The notes under the pieces are model-generated. The model ran no database searches and had not been told where the DNA came from. It saw only the letters and a program-made list of their open reading frames with translations. A stretch of 64,000 bases of DNA from Pandoraea pnomenusa (GTDB lineage: Bacteria > Pseudomonadota > Gammaproteobacteria > Burkholderiales > Burkholderiaceae): assembly GCF_000767615.3 (NCBI RefSeq), contig NZ_CP009553.3, positions 2,542,001 to 2,606,000 of the forward strand. Direction: 5' to 3'. Below, piece by piece: positions 24,438 to 33,675 of this stretch; positions within the stretch are counted from its first letter, which is position 1, and each line of letters starts with the position of its first letter. The position numbers and the translations under genes were made by a program.

Positions 24438-26234
24438 ATGTTTCGCAAGCAGACACTCGGCGTGTCGTTGACCGCTACCGCAGTGCTCGCGGCGCTCACG
24501 ATGACGCTCGCCGCGCACGCCTCTGCGCCCGACAGCGCACCGGCCCCGGCCGCCGCCACGCCGGCGCAACCCTCGGGCACGCCCGGCACGCCGAACGTCA
24601 AGGACCCTTACCTGGCCGGCTGGTTGCGCCTCACGCCCGATCGCGAACCCAAGCCGCTCAAGGCGGGCGTCGACTACGGCATGGATCCGGCAACAGGCAA
24701 GTTCATCTGGCCGAAGGCCACGCCCGAGGTTCACACCGGGCAACGTTTCCCGGGTGAGCTCGCGAGCTGGGACAAGAATAGCTACACGAAGAACGTCAAG
24801 GTGCTGGCTTTCTATCCGGGGGTGGGCTCGCCGTTCCATGCATGGAACAACATCGCCGACTTCAATGGCAAGCGCTATTTGTACATTCACGATCGCGACT
24901 ATCTGCGCATCATGGATGTGACCGACCCGGCAAACGGCAAGGTCGTGTTCTCCAGGGGCGGCGTGTGGGGCCCGAAGGGATCGAGCGAGAAGTTCGATCC
25001 GAACAATGTGCACGACTATCTGGGCGGCGCCACCATCGTGTGGAACAAGAAGCTCGGCAAGCCGATTCTCGTCGCGTCGTTCGAGATCGGGCGTTACGGC
25101 CTCATGCGTGACAAGTCGAAAGAGCCGGAAAAGGTTGCCGCGCAGCGCAACTACAACTCGCTCAAGGGTTTCCGGGTGTTCGAGATGAACGGGCCACTGC
25201 CGTCGGACTGGAAGCTCATCGCCACGCGCACGACCGATTACCGGCACCCGAACGCGCCCATCGGCCAGCAACAGGGCTCGGGCTCGCTCGATTCGCCGGA
25301 ATTCTACGGCGGCAAGTATATGATCCTCTCGGCCGCGCCGGACGATAGCTACGCGCTCACCGAATATCCGAACTACCTTTACTCGCCGGGCTATCAGGTC
25401 TGGGACATGTCGGATCCGGCCAACCCGAAGTTCGTCTCGCAGATTTCGGTGCCGGGCCAGATCCTTGGCAACGCCGGGCACGAGCAGGCCTATTTGCAGA
25501 ATCCGCGCGCAGGCAATCGCACGTCCTGGATGGGCTCGCGCATGCCGATCTTCCTGCCCAAGCCGCTGGAGCAGGGCGGCAAGGTGGGCTTCGGCGCGAT
25601 GGGCGGATTGGGGCTGTGGTCGTTCGACCTGTCCGATCCGGCCCACCCGAAGGTGCTGGGTAACGTGAATACGGCGCCGAGTTTCGCGGGCACCGAGTAC
25701 GACAACGCGGATGTGAGCCAGTACGAGCGCACCGGCTACGTGCTCACGAGCGGCTATCCGATGAACCGCGACTGCTATGAGCCGTACAAGGACATCTTCG
25801 TGGTCGACGCACGTAATCCGGCCCACATGAAGGTCGCGGCGAAGCTACCCGAGCCGGAAGTGCCCGAAGGCGCGCCGTTTACGAGTTTCTGCCAGCGCGG
25901 TGGCAATTTCGGTCCGAAGCGGTCTAATTCGATCGGTCAACCGGGAACGTGGCGCCAGGGCATCGTGCCTTATTCGTTCTACAACGCGGGCGTGCAGATC
26001 TTCGACGTGAAGGACCCTGCCAAGCCGAGCATTGCGGGATATTTCGTACCGGGTCTGGCGGATGAGTCGGAACTGCCCGTCTACACGCTCGGCAAGGGGG
26101 TGTTCGCGATGTACACGGAGTACGACCGCAACATCATGTGGGCCTTCACCGAGAACGGCGCCTACGCACTGTCGAGCCCGCTGCTTGGCGAGCCGGTGAT
26201 GAAAGCGCCGGCCAAGCCCTGGCCGGCGCGTTGA
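24438..26234 (+). CDS. Secreted LVIVD-repeat beta-propeller protein
   Basis: A 598-residue exported protein with a signal peptide (TATAVLAALTMTLAAHASA) and a Pro/Ala-rich linker. Repeats of the form YLRIMDVTDPANGKVV, YQVWDMSDPANPKFVS, LWSFDLSDPAHPKVL, DIFVVDARNPAHMKV and VQIFDVKDPAKPSIAG are typical of LVIVD-type propellers. No catalytic motif is visible. RBS AAGGAGGA precedes 24438. It follows the porin by 79 bases with a hairpin between, so it may be partly read from the porin promoter. Such proteins are periplasmic or surface-attached and often of unknown role. Confidence 0.82.
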   Translation: MFRKQTLGVSLTATAVLAALTMTLAAHASAPDSAPAPAAATPAQPSGTPGTPNVKDPYLAGWLRLTPDREPKPLKAGVDYGMDPATGKFIWPKATPEVHTGQRFPGELASWDKNSYTKNVKVLAFYPGVGSPFHAWNNIADFNGKRYLYIHDRDYLRIMDVTDPANGKVVFSRGGVWGPKGSSEKFDPNNVHDYLGGATIVWNKKLGKPILVASFEIGRYGLMRDKSKEPEKVAAQRNYNSLKGFRVFEMNGPLPSDWKLIATRTTDYRHPNAPIGQQQGSGSLDSPEFYGGKYMILSAAPDDSYALTEYPNYLYSPGYQVWDMSDPANPKFVSQISVPGQILGNAGHEQAYLQNPRAGNRTSWMGSRMPIFLPKPLEQGGKVGFGAMGGLGLWSFDLSDPAHPKVLGNVNTAPSFAGTEYDNADVSQYERTGYVLTSGYPMNRDCYEPYKDIFVVDARNPAHMKVAAKLPEPEVPEGAPFTSFCQRGGNFGPKRSNSIGQPGTWRQGIVPYSFYNAGVQIFDVKDPAKPSIAGYFVPGLADESELPVYTLGKGVFAMYTEYDRNIMWAFTENGAYALSSPLLGEPVMKAPAKPWPAR

Positions 26235-26248
26235 GCTTCGCGATTGCG

Positions 26249-26268
26249 CGGCACGACTTGTCGTGCCG
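26249..26268. terminator. Short hairpin after the LVIVD gene
   Basis: CGGCACGA-CTTG-TCGTGCCG, perfect 8-base stem with a four-base loop, 15 bases after the LVIVD stop. No T-run; probably an additional transcript end. Confidence 0.45.
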
Positions 26269-26311
26269 TCGCCGCAGACGACTTCACAGGGCCTCCAAAG
26301 CGTGAAGTGTT

Positions 26312-26357
26312 GAAGCGGGCAGCCTCCGATGGTCTCCCGGTTGCCCGCTTCCTTTTT
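26312..26357 (+). terminator. Rho-independent terminator
   Basis: GAAGCGGGCA (26312-26321) pairs with TGCCCGCTTC (26342-26351), followed by CTTTTT. It is a classical terminator for the porin/LVIVD transcript and reaches to the stop codon of the convergent dehydrogenase gene. Confidence 0.8.
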
Positions 26358-27324
26358 ACGCGCCGGCGTGGCGGCGCTCGACCGTGTTTGCCGCCGCAGG
26401 CAGTGGCGCGCCCGCGAGGTGCGCGTGCAGGTTCGCGAGCAGCAGGTCGATCTGCGCCTGCAGCGCGGCGGGAGAGCGACCGGAGATGTGCGGTGTGAGC
26501 ACCACGTTCTCCAGCATGCGCAATGCGGACGGCACGTCGGGCTCGGTCTCGAAGACGTCGAGGGCTGCACCGGCGATCACGCCGTCGCACAGCGCTTCGA
26601 TCAGGGCTGCGGTATCGACGACGCTGCCGCGCGCCACGTTCACGAGAAAGCCGTCGCGACCGAGCCTTGCGAGCACGTCGGCATCGACAAGGTGATGCGT
26701 GGCAGGACCACCGGGGCAGGCAAGCACCAGGAAGTCGCTGGCATCGGCGAGTGCGGCAACGCTCTCGAAGTGATCCCAGCGGCAGTCGGTGCGCGGCGTG
26801 CGAGTGTGATAGCCGATGGACATGCCGAAGGCCTGCGCGCGCACGGCGATCGCGTGTCCGATGTTGCCAAGGCCCACGACGCCCAGCCGTGCACCGTTGA
26901 GGGTGGGACGCGGGGCGCGGTGCCGGGCCCAGCCTCCGGCTTTCACGGCGCGATCGAGGGTGATGAGTCCGCGCGCGCTTGCGAGCATCAAGGCCAGCGC
27001 GTGATCCGCAACCGTCTCGCCGTTGGTGTTGGGGGCATGAGCGACCGCGATGCCGCGCGCGGTGGCCGCGGCCAGATCGACGTTCTCGAAGCCCGCGCCG
27101 AAGGCGCACACGAGTTCGAGCCGAGGCAGCGCATCCATTTGCGCGGCGCTCAGTCCGGTCGTGCCATTCGTCAACAGCAGGCGCACGTTCGGCGCGAACG
27201 CGATGTCTTCGATCCGAGTTCGATGCGTGTCGACGTCGTGAAGACGAAAGCCTGCGGCCAGCAATTGTTCGCGCGCGGTGGCCTCGAGCGCAATGAAGTT
27301 CAGAAGCAGCGGTGCATCGGTCAT
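26356..27324 (-). CDS. D-2-hydroxyacid dehydrogenase
   Basis: A 322-residue NAD(P)-dependent dehydrogenase of the D-isomer 2-hydroxyacid family. The nucleotide site is GVVGLGNIGHAIAVRAQAFG near residue 150, LVNVARGSVVD with DTAALIEAL near residue 235 follows, and the catalytic trio is formed by Arg in NVARG, Glu in FETEPDVP and His in LTPHISG. The open frame extends to 27420, but the upstream part is the AT-rich operator region. It is divergent from the FAH-family gene, with the TGTATACA palindrome between them. It probably reduces a 2-oxo acid such as glyoxylate, hydroxypyruvate or a ring-cleavage product. Confidence 0.9.
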   Translation of the reverse strand: MTDAPLLLNFIALEATAREQLLAAGFRLHDVDTHRTRIEDIAFAPNVRLLLTNGTTGLSAAQMDALPRLELVCAFGAGFENVDLAAATARGIAVAHAPNTNGETVADHALALMLASARGLITLDRAVKAGGWARHRAPRPTLNGARLGVVGLGNIGHAIAVRAQAFGMSIGYHTRTPRTDCRWDHFESVAALADASDFLVLACPGGPATHHLVDADVLARLGRDGFLVNVARGSVVDTAALIEALCDGVIAGAALDVFETEPDVPSALRMLENVVLTPHISGRSPAALQAQIDLLLANLHAHLAGAPLPAAANTVERRHAGA

Positions 27325-27376
27325 GGCGGTGTCAATCGTCCCGATCGTTAGGATGGAAAAATTAAATACAAATAAG

Positions 27377-27420
27377 TTGCTATGTATACATATGCTATGT
27401 ATTGTATCTTCATATAGCAA
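27377..27420. promoter_or_regulatory. Divergent promoter with GntR operator, site D
   Basis: TTGCTATGTATA (27377-27388) equals the porin promoter string at 23193. TGTATACA occupies 27383-27390 within the 10-base palindrome ATGTATACAT. TTGCTAT at 27377-27383 and ATAGCAA at 27414-27420 form an outer dyad. It serves the dehydrogenase gene on one side and the FAH-family operon on the other. Confidence 0.6.
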
Positions 27421-27492
27421 TCAAAAAGACAGCCGATGGGTGAAAACGCGATCGGCTCCTGCACGGAAGACAAGGAAGACAAGGAGGATGGT

Positions 27493-28443
27493 GTGACCTG
27501 GTTTGGCATCGCAACTTATGAATCGCTGGCGCCGGGGGCGGGCGCCGCCCGCCGCACGGCGCTGGTTCAGCACGGGCGTTTGTACGATCTGGCGGCGGTG
27601 CTGCGCGAATCGCATGCCGATGACGCGCTCGCTGTGGCGCAGGACCTGACGTCGGTGATCTCGGATTGGTACGTGCATGGCGAAGCACTGGACGCGGCGG
27701 TGCGCCGGGCGCTGGACGCCGGCTTGCCCGCGAAGATCGGCGCGCTCGCCACTGGCGACTATCGCCTGTGCGTGCCGTACCAGCCCGGGCGCATTTTCGC
27801 GACCGCGTCGAACTACTACGAGCACGCGGCCGAGATGGGCACCAAGCTTGCGCCGCGCAGCGAGAGCTCGCCGTACATGTTCATGAAAGCCGAGACGAGC
27901 GTGACGGCGACGGACACGGAAGTCGTGCTGCCGCCGCACGCCGAGCGGGTCGACTGGGAGGTGGAGCTCGCCGTGGTGATCGGTCGTCCCGGCCGCCACA
28001 TCCCGGTGGAACAGGCGCACGAGTGGATCGCCGGTTACACGGTCATCAACGACGTGAGCGCACGGGATCTGAACCGCCGTACCGACTATCCGTTCACGCA
28101 CGACTGGTTTCGCGGCAAGAGTTTCGATACCTTCGCTCCTCTGGGGCCCTGGTTCGTGCCGCGCGACGTCATTCGCGATCCCCAGAATCTGCGCATGACG
28201 CTGTCGGTCAACGGCGAAACGATGCAGAACGATACGACGGCGGGAATGATCTTCAACATCGCGGAGCAGATCGCCTACCTGTCCGGCATTCTCACGCTCA
28301 AACCCGGCGATCTGATCGCCACGGGCACGCCGACCGGCGTGGGCATGGGGCGCGGCGTGTATCTCAAGGCGGGTGACGTGATGGTCGCGGGGATCGAGGG
28401 CATTGGCGCCATCGAGAACCGCGTCGTCGCACAGCGCAAATAA
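27493..28443 (+). CDS. Fumarylacetoacetate hydrolase (FAH) family protein
   Basis: A 316-residue FAH-fold enzyme. The N-terminal lid ends near YRLCVPYQPGRIFATASNY. The metal site follows the pattern VDWEVELAVVIGR (Glu residues) with INDVSARDLNRR and the Lys in FRGKSFDTFAPLGPW, then LKPGDLIATGTPTGVGMG. The family hydrolyses C-C bonds of acylpyruvates, fumarylacetoacetate or ring-cleavage oxo-acids, or decarboxylates them. I prefer the GTG at 27493, which has AAGGAGG five bases upstream; an ATG at 27436 in the same frame lacks a good site. A short direct repeat (AAGACAAGGA) just before the start builds that ribosome site. It is the first gene of the long operon through the transporter and hydrolase. 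Confidence 0.88.
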   Translation: MTWFGIATYESLAPGAGAARRTALVQHGRLYDLAAVLRESHADDALAVAQDLTSVISDWYVHGEALDAAVRRALDAGLPAKIGALATGDYRLCVPYQPGRIFATASNYYEHAAEMGTKLAPRSESSPYMFMKAETSVTATDTEVVLPPHAERVDWEVELAVVIGRPGRHIPVEQAHEWIAGYTVINDVSARDLNRRTDYPFTHDWFRGKSFDTFAPLGPWFVPRDVIRDPQNLRMTLSVNGETMQNDTTAGMIFNIAEQIAYLSGILTLKPGDLIATGTPTGVGMGRGVYLKAGDVMVAGIEGIGAIENRVVAQRK

Positions 28444-28480
28444 CAACGGCCGTTCTCGTGGCGGTCAGGAGGAGGCAGCA

Positions 28481-29506
28481 ATGCAGCAGTGGCAGTGGGC
28501 AAGGCGCTGGTGGACGGCGCTCGCATTTGTCGGTGCGTTCGGCGCAGCCGGTTCGGGCGCGCTGTGGGCGACGCCGGTCGCCGCGCAGGACAAGGTGAAG
28601 TTCAACCTTTCGTGGTTGCCGCAAGGCAGTACCGGCGGCGTGCTCGTCGCGATCAACAAGGGCTACTACCGCGACGTGGGCCTTGAGGTGTCGGCCATCG
28701 TCGGGCACGGCGGCCAGCGCACCGTCAACGAGATCGACCAGGGGCTGTTCGAGTTTGGCTACGGCGATCCGATCAGCGTGATGCTCAACCGCGCGCAGGG
28801 TGGCAAGACGAAGATGGTCGGCTCGATCAACGCGGTGTGGCCTGGCGCGATCTGCTACCTCGTCAAGCCCGGACGGTCCCTTGAGAAGCCTGCCGATCTC
28901 AAGGGCCTGTCGATGGGCGGCGGTGGCGCGTCGCCGCTGCAGAACATCGTGCCGGCCTGGCTCAAGGCCAACGGCCTGGCGCCCACGTCGATCAGGCTGC
29001 TGCGGCTCGACCCGTCAACGATCAACCCCTCGTTCCTGCAGGGCCGGGTAGACCTGACCGAGTGCTGGGAGGGGGCGAACCTGCAAGTGCTCAAGTCGCT
29101 CGCTGCCAGACAGGGGCGCGAGATCGGCTCGCTGCGCTATCGCGACTTCGGGCTCGACATGGTTGGCAACGGCATTGTGACGACCGAAAAGATGATCGAG
29201 CAGAAGCCCGATGTCGTGCGCCGCTTCGTGCAGGCGACCTATCGCGGCTATGCCTGGATGCGCGAGCACCCGGCCGCGTCGGCCGCCGTGATCGCCTCGC
29301 AGTACCCGATGCTCGACAAACAGGTGATGACCGAGCAGATCCGGCAGATGGCCGCGCTGCAGAGCGATCGCGAGACACAGGGTCACAAGCCGGGGTGGTT
29401 GCCGGTGCCGCGCATGGAATCGACCGCGAAGTTCGTGCGCGACGCGTTCCATCTGTCCCCGACGCTCAAGGCGACCGATCTTTATACCAATCAGTTCGTC
29501 GAATGA
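28481..29506 (+). CDS. ABC transporter substrate-binding protein (SsuA/NMT1 type)
   Basis: A 341-residue periplasmic binding protein with a signal peptide (WTALAFVGAFGAAGSGAL, cleavage after VAAQ). The mature part begins VKFNLSWLPQGSTGGVLVAINKGYYRDVGLEV, typical of the NMT1/SsuA/TauA class that binds sulfonates, nitriles, pyrimidine or thiamine precursors and other small polar compounds. RBS AGGAGGAGG precedes 28481, 37 bases after the FAH-family gene. The permease and ATPase are the third and fourth genes downstream; a VOC enzyme is inserted between. Confidence 0.9.
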   Translation: MQQWQWARRWWTALAFVGAFGAAGSGALWATPVAAQDKVKFNLSWLPQGSTGGVLVAINKGYYRDVGLEVSAIVGHGGQRTVNEIDQGLFEFGYGDPISVMLNRAQGGKTKMVGSINAVWPGAICYLVKPGRSLEKPADLKGLSMGGGGASPLQNIVPAWLKANGLAPTSIRLLRLDPSTINPSFLQGRVDLTECWEGANLQVLKSLAARQGREIGSLRYRDFGLDMVGNGIVTTEKMIEQKPDVVRRFVQATYRGYAWMREHPAASAAVIASQYPMLDKQVMTEQIRQMAALQSDRETQGHKPGWLPVPRMESTAKFVRDAFHLSPTLKATDLYTNQFVE

Positions 29507-29538
29507 GCTCGCGCGTCGAAGCCATACAAGGAGTGGAG

Positions 29539-30096
29539 ATGACAAGCCCCAAACCCAAACTCAATCCCCGGCGTCTCGGCCATCTGGTGCTGGTCGTGCG
29601 CGATATCCGGAAATCGGCGCAGTTCTACACCGAGGTGCTCGGACTGACCGTCTCCGACTGGATCGGCGACCAGATGGTGTTCCTGCGTGCCGCGAGCGAT
29701 CACCATGACCTTGCGCTCTCGCAGATTCCCAAGGACTCGCCGGATATCGACGATCTGCCGCGCTACAGCCGCCCGGGCATGGAGCACTTCTCCTATCTCG
29801 TCGACAGCGTCGAGGAGATGGAGCAGGCCGTGGAAGTGCTGCGCGCGCACGACGTGGAGATCGTGCGCGGCATTGGACGGCACGGTCCGGGTGCGAATTA
29901 CTTCCTCGTGTTCAAGGATCCGGACGGCAACAACGTCGAGCTGTACTGCGAGATGACCCAGATCGACGCCGAGCATCCGTACGAGGCTCGTGTGTGGGAG
30001 CGCAACATCGAGAGCTTCGACCGGTTCCGCTTCGAGCGCTTCGTTGTGCCGCCGCCGCCTGGCATGGTCAAGGAAAAGTCGGGCGGCAAGGCCTAG
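29539..30096 (+). CDS. VOC family protein, catechol-2,3-dioxygenase-like
   Basis: A 185-residue vicinal-oxygen-chelate protein. The three metal ligands of extradiol dioxygenases appear in order: His in RLGHLVLVVRD (about residue 14), His in MEHFSYLVDS (about residue 77) and Glu in NNVELYCEM (about residue 130). The DPDGNNVELYCEM string is characteristic of the small catechol-2,3-dioxygenase-like branch. The 45 residues after it form a polar tail ending in Lys/Gly. Because it sits inside an uptake operon with a FAH-family hydrolase, ring cleavage of an aromatic or heterocycle followed by hydrolysis is the plausible role. RBS GGAGTGGAG. Confidence 0.85.
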   Translation: MTSPKPKLNPRRLGHLVLVVRDIRKSAQFYTEVLGLTVSDWIGDQMVFLRAASDHHDLALSQIPKDSPDIDDLPRYSRPGMEHFSYLVDSVEEMEQAVEVLRAHDVEIVRGIGRHGPGANYFLVFKDPDGNNVELYCEMTQIDAEHPYEARVWERNIESFDRFRFERFVVPPPPGMVKEKSGGKA

Positions 30097-30124
30097 CCGC
30101 GCGACCTTTCGGAGGAGACATCGA

Positions 30125-30868
30125 ATGAAACGCATCGCACAGACGATCGTATTTTGGGGCGTGCTGCTCGCCCTGTGGGAATTGGCCGTGACGTACTTCA
30201 AGGTGCAGTCGTACCTCATGCCCCCGCCGTCGGCCATCTTTCGCGCGGCCTGGGAAGTCCATCCGCAGATGCTCGCCGATACCTGGGTGACGACGGTGGA
30301 AGTCCTGGCCGGCTTCATTGCGGCCGTGGCCGGCGGACTCGTGATCGGGGTGGTCATCAGCTACAGCGCGCTCGCGCGCCGCACGCTGTATCCCCTGGTC
30401 ACGGCGTTGCAAAGCATGCCGAAAATCGCGCTCGCGCCACTCATGATCGTGTGGTTCGGTTATGGCTTTGCGTCGAAGCTGGCGTCGACCTTCCTGTTCG
30501 CGTTCTTCCCGGTCGTGGTCGCCACGATGGGGGGACTTGCGTCGGTCGCGCGCAACCTCGACGAGCACTTCCGCGCGCTGGGCGCGAGCCCATGGGACAC
30601 GTTCTGGCGGCTCTATCTGCCGGCCGCACTGCCCGCGTTCGCCGACGGTCTGAAGATTGCCATGCCGCTCGCGGTCATCGGTGCGATTGTCGGCGAGTTC
30701 ATCGGCTCGGAAGAGGGCCTGGGGCACCTGATCGTGTTCGCGTCGGCGGCCGCGCGCACCGACGTCATGTTCGCGGCCATTCTGATGGTGACCTTGCTGG
30801 CCGTGGTCTTGTATTGGGCGATCGAGCGTTTGGCCCGGTTTGTCTGGTGGCGGGGGATCAACGTATGA
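30125..30868 (+). CDS. ABC transporter permease (SsuC/TauC type)
   Basis: A 247-residue inner-membrane permease with six hydrophobic segments. The coupling motif EHFRALGASPWDTFWRLYLPAALP is the EAA loop that contacts the ATPase. MKRIAQTIVFWGVLLALWELAV begins the first segment. Its stop overlaps the ATPase start (ATGA). Together with the binding protein at 28481 it forms an importer of the nitrate/sulfonate/pyrimidine class. Confidence 0.92.
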   Translation: MKRIAQTIVFWGVLLALWELAVTYFKVQSYLMPPPSAIFRAAWEVHPQMLADTWVTTVEVLAGFIAAVAGGLVIGVVISYSALARRTLYPLVTALQSMPKIALAPLMIVWFGYGFASKLASTFLFAFFPVVVATMGGLASVARNLDEHFRALGASPWDTFWRLYLPAALPAFADGLKIAMPLAVIGAIVGEFIGSEEGLGHLIVFASAAARTDVMFAAILMVTLLAVVLYWAIERLARFVWWRGINV

Positions 30869-31749
30869 GCAATGCAACGGGTACGGTTGCGCAGTTGCAT
30901 GCCGCGCGCGCTGCCGATCAGGAGACGCATGACGCTTCGCGGGGGCCTGGCGTTGGTGCAGCGCCCGCTGCGCAAGGCGCGGACACCGTGATCGAGGTAC
31001 GCCACGTCGACAAGGCCTATGCGGCGAAGCAGCGCAAGGGCGTGCCGGTGCGGATTCTCGACGACGTATCGCTCTCGATTGCCGATCGCGAGTTCGTGTC
31101 GATTCTCGGCGCGAGCGGTTGCGGCAAGAGCACGTTGTTGCGCATCGTGGCCGGACTGGTGCCGCACGACGGCGGCGAGGTCCGTGTGGTGGGCCAGCGG
31201 GTATCGCGTCCGGTGCCTGACATCGGCGTGGTGTTCCAGACCAGCAACATGCTGCCCTGGCTGACGGTACGGCAGAACCTGCTGCTTGGCACGCGCTTGC
31301 GCAAGATCCCGAAGGAGAAGAGCGAGCCGCGGGTACAGGCGTTGCTGGAGATGCTGGGGCTCTCGCAGTTCGCCGAGCATCATCCGCATGAATTGTCGGG
31401 CGGCATGCGTCAGCGCGCGTCGATCGGACAGATCCTGGCGCTCGAGCCGAAGGTGCTGCTCATGGACGAACCGTTCGGCGCCCTCGATGCACTCACGCGC
31501 GACAACCTGAACGTCGAGCTGCTGCGCATCTGGCAGGAGCACCGGCAGACGGTGCTGCTCGTCACGCACAGTATCGAGGAGGCGGTCTTCCTGTCGGACC
31601 GGGTGATCGTGATGTCGGCCCGTCCGGGCAAGGTGCAGCAGGAAGTCGTGATCGATCTTCCGCGTCCGCGCTCGCCGCAGACGATCAAGCAGCATCCGCG
31701 CTACGCGGGCTACATCGCGCAGCTCTCGCAATTGATGGGGGTTTATTGA
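30865..31749 (+). CDS. ABC transporter ATP-binding protein (SsuB/TauB type)
   Basis: A 294-residue ATPase. Walker A is GASGCGKST near residue 82, the Q-loop VVFQTSNMLPWLTV, the signature LSGGMRQRASIGQIL, Walker B VLLMDEPFGALDALT and the H-loop VTHSIEEAVFLSD. The first 40 residues are a low-complexity, Ala-rich extension not seen in most relatives. It is translated in overlap with the permease and ends in overlap with the alpha/beta hydrolase gene. Confidence 0.93.
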   Translation: MSNATGTVAQLHAARAADQETHDASRGPGVGAAPAAQGADTVIEVRHVDKAYAAKQRKGVPVRILDDVSLSIADREFVSILGASGCGKSTLLRIVAGLVPHDGGEVRVVGQRVSRPVPDIGVVFQTSNMLPWLTVRQNLLLGTRLRKIPKEKSEPRVQALLEMLGLSQFAEHHPHELSGGMRQRASIGQILALEPKVLLMDEPFGALDALTRDNLNVELLRIWQEHRQTVLLVTHSIEEAVFLSDRVIVMSARPGKVQQEVVIDLPRPRSPQTIKQHPRYAGYIAQLSQLMGVY

Positions 31750-32669
31750 TGGCGGCGCAGTGGCAACTGGCGCGGGCGCGAATGCGCGAAATCGGGCCCG
31801 TCTGGGCCCAGGACATCGCGGCCGGGCGCCGTGCGGTGATCGACGCCTATACGCCGCTGCTCGCACAGGCCTCGACGCTCGGCTACGTCGTCGAGCGGGA
31901 TCTGGCCTACGGTCCGCATGTCCGTCACCGCCTCGACATCTACCGGCCGGAGGTGTCGGCCGAGTCGCCCGCGCCGGTCGTCGTGTTCGTTCACGGCGGT
32001 GGCTTCGTGCGCGGAGACATGAACGCCAACGCGCAAATCTACGGCAACGTGCCGCGCTATTTTGCCCGTCATGGCTGTATCGCCGTCAACGTGGAGTATC
32101 GCCTGGCGCCTGAAGCCCCATTTCCCGGTGGCGCACAGGACGTGGCCGCCGCCGTTCGGTGGGTGCGCGACCATGTGAGCGCATATGCGGGGCAGGGCGG
32201 CGCGGACCTGTCGCGCATGCTGTTGATTGGGCATTCGGCCGGCGGATCGCACGTGGCCAGCTACCTTTGCGATCCTCGTGTGCGCCCGGCAATGCCGGAA
32301 GTCGCGGGCGCGGTGCTCATCAGTGCGCGCCTGCGCGCCGACGTGTTGCCGGACAATCCGAACGCGCCCGGCGTGGTCGCGTATTACGGTGAGGACCCCC
32401 AGCGCTACGGTGCCGACGCGCCGACGGCGCATGTCGATGCCATGCCGGTGCCGGCGATGGTCGTCATCGCGGAGTTCGAGAATCCGCATCTCGACACCTA
32501 CGCACTCGAGTTCTGCTATCGGCTGGCGTTGCGCGACGGACGCGCGCCGCGCTTCGTACAGGTGCGCGACCACAACCACACATCGATCGTGGCGCATCTC
32601 GATACGGGCGATGAATCGCTCGGCAGAGAAATTCTGCAATTCCTGCACGAAATCGATCCGTCGCCCTGA
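31749..32669 (+). CDS. Alpha/beta hydrolase (HSL/esterase type)
   Basis: A 306-residue serine hydrolase of the hormone-sensitive-lipase-like group. The oxyanion motif HGGGFVRG is near residue 83, the nucleophile elbow GHSAGGS near residue 160, and the catalytic His is in DHNHTSIV near residue 280. The start codon overlaps the ATPase stop (TGATG), so it belongs to the operon. Such enzymes cleave small carboxyl esters, lactones or acyl-amines such as N-formylkynurenine; in this operon it may hydrolyse an ester or ring-opened intermediate. Confidence 0.88.
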   Translation: MAAQWQLARARMREIGPVWAQDIAAGRRAVIDAYTPLLAQASTLGYVVERDLAYGPHVRHRLDIYRPEVSAESPAPVVVFVHGGGFVRGDMNANAQIYGNVPRYFARHGCIAVNVEYRLAPEAPFPGGAQDVAAAVRWVRDHVSAYAGQGGADLSRMLLIGHSAGGSHVASYLCDPRVRPAMPEVAGAVLISARLRADVLPDNPNAPGVVAYYGEDPQRYGADAPTAHVDAMPVPAMVVIAEFENPHLDTYALEFCYRLALRDGRAPRFVQVRDHNHTSIVAHLDTGDESLGREILQFLHEIDPSP

Positions 32670-32764
32670 TGCAGGTCGTGCCTGTCTGACGTGCAGAGCT
32701 GCGTAGTTGTTGCAGCCGCGTGCGGGCAGCGCCGTTCATCTCCCTCTCTCTTCCAGGAACTGTC

Positions 32765-33669
32765 ATGGTCGATCACGAATTGACCGGGGCGTTTGCGCCC
32801 GTCGTCACCCCGTTTCACGCGGATTGGACGCCGGATGCCCCCGTTTTGTCGCACATTGCGAATGGTTGCTCTCGCACGGTGCGGGGCTCGCCCCGTTTGG
32901 CACCAACAGCGAAGCCAACTCCCTCGACGCCCACGAGCGCATGACGCTGCTCGACCATCTCGTCGGGCATGGTCTCGACGCCGGTCGCATGTTGCCCGGT
33001 ACCGGCTGCTGCTCGTTGCCGGAGACTGTCAGGCTCACGCGTCATGCCGTGGCGCATGGCTGTGCCGGCGTGCTCATGCTGCCTCCCTTCTTCTACAAGG
33101 GCGTGACGGACGATGGCCTGTACGCGTACTACGCACGGGTGATCGATCAAGTGGCCGATTCTCGCCTGCGCGTGTACCTGTATCACATCCCGGCACTGTC
33201 GGGCGTGCCGATCACAATGCCCGTGATCGAACGGCTGATCCGCGATTTTCCGACGACGGTCGTGGGCATCAAGGACAGCTCCGGCGACTGGAATCACCTG
33301 AGTGAGATGCTCGACGCGTTTCCTGGCTTCGGCATCTTCCCGGCTTCGGAGTCGCTGGTGTCGCGTGCCTCGGCCAGGGGCGCCAGGGGCTGCATTTCCG
33401 CCACGGTCAATATCAATCCACAGGTCATTGCGCGCCTGTGCCGTGAGTGGGCGGGCGGCGGCGGTGCAGCGCTCCAGGCGCAGGCCGACGCGGTGCGCGG
33501 CGTCGTGCAGTCGTTTCCGATGATCGCGGCGCTCAAGGCCGTGCTCGCGACGCAGCGCGACGATCCAACCTGGCAACGCGTGCGGGCACCGCTCTCGCTG
33601 CTCACGCGCGAACAGCACCAGCGACTGCATGCGCAGTTGGCCGCGTGCGGCTTCACGCTGCCGGGTTGA
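32765..33669 (+). pseudogene. DapA/dihydrodipicolinate-synthase-family lyase, frameshifted
   Basis: The protein begins MVDHELTGAFAPVVTPFHADWTPDAP in one frame and continues RFVAHCEWLLSHGAGLAPFG in the next. The join lies at a run of five C residues (32838-32842); six would restore a single frame of about 302 residues. The rest is a normal N-acetylneuraminate-lyase/DHDPS fold with the Schiff-base Lys in VVGIKDSSGDW and the Tyr in VYLYHIPALSG. The conserved GTNSEANSL block binds the pyruvate carboxylate. As written, the gene cannot give a full protein without frameshifting. Either a real one-base deletion or a read error in the run explains it. It lies in the catabolic operon as a probable 2-oxo-acid aldolase or lyase. 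Confidence 0.75.
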
Positions 33670-33675
33670 GCGAAC

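Noticed and set aside
32707..33669. A continuous 320-codon DapA-like protein starting upstream
   Set aside because: The longer frame reads through non-homologous sequence before RFVAHCEW; the true N-terminus lies in another frame from 32765, so a one-base frameshift is the better reading.
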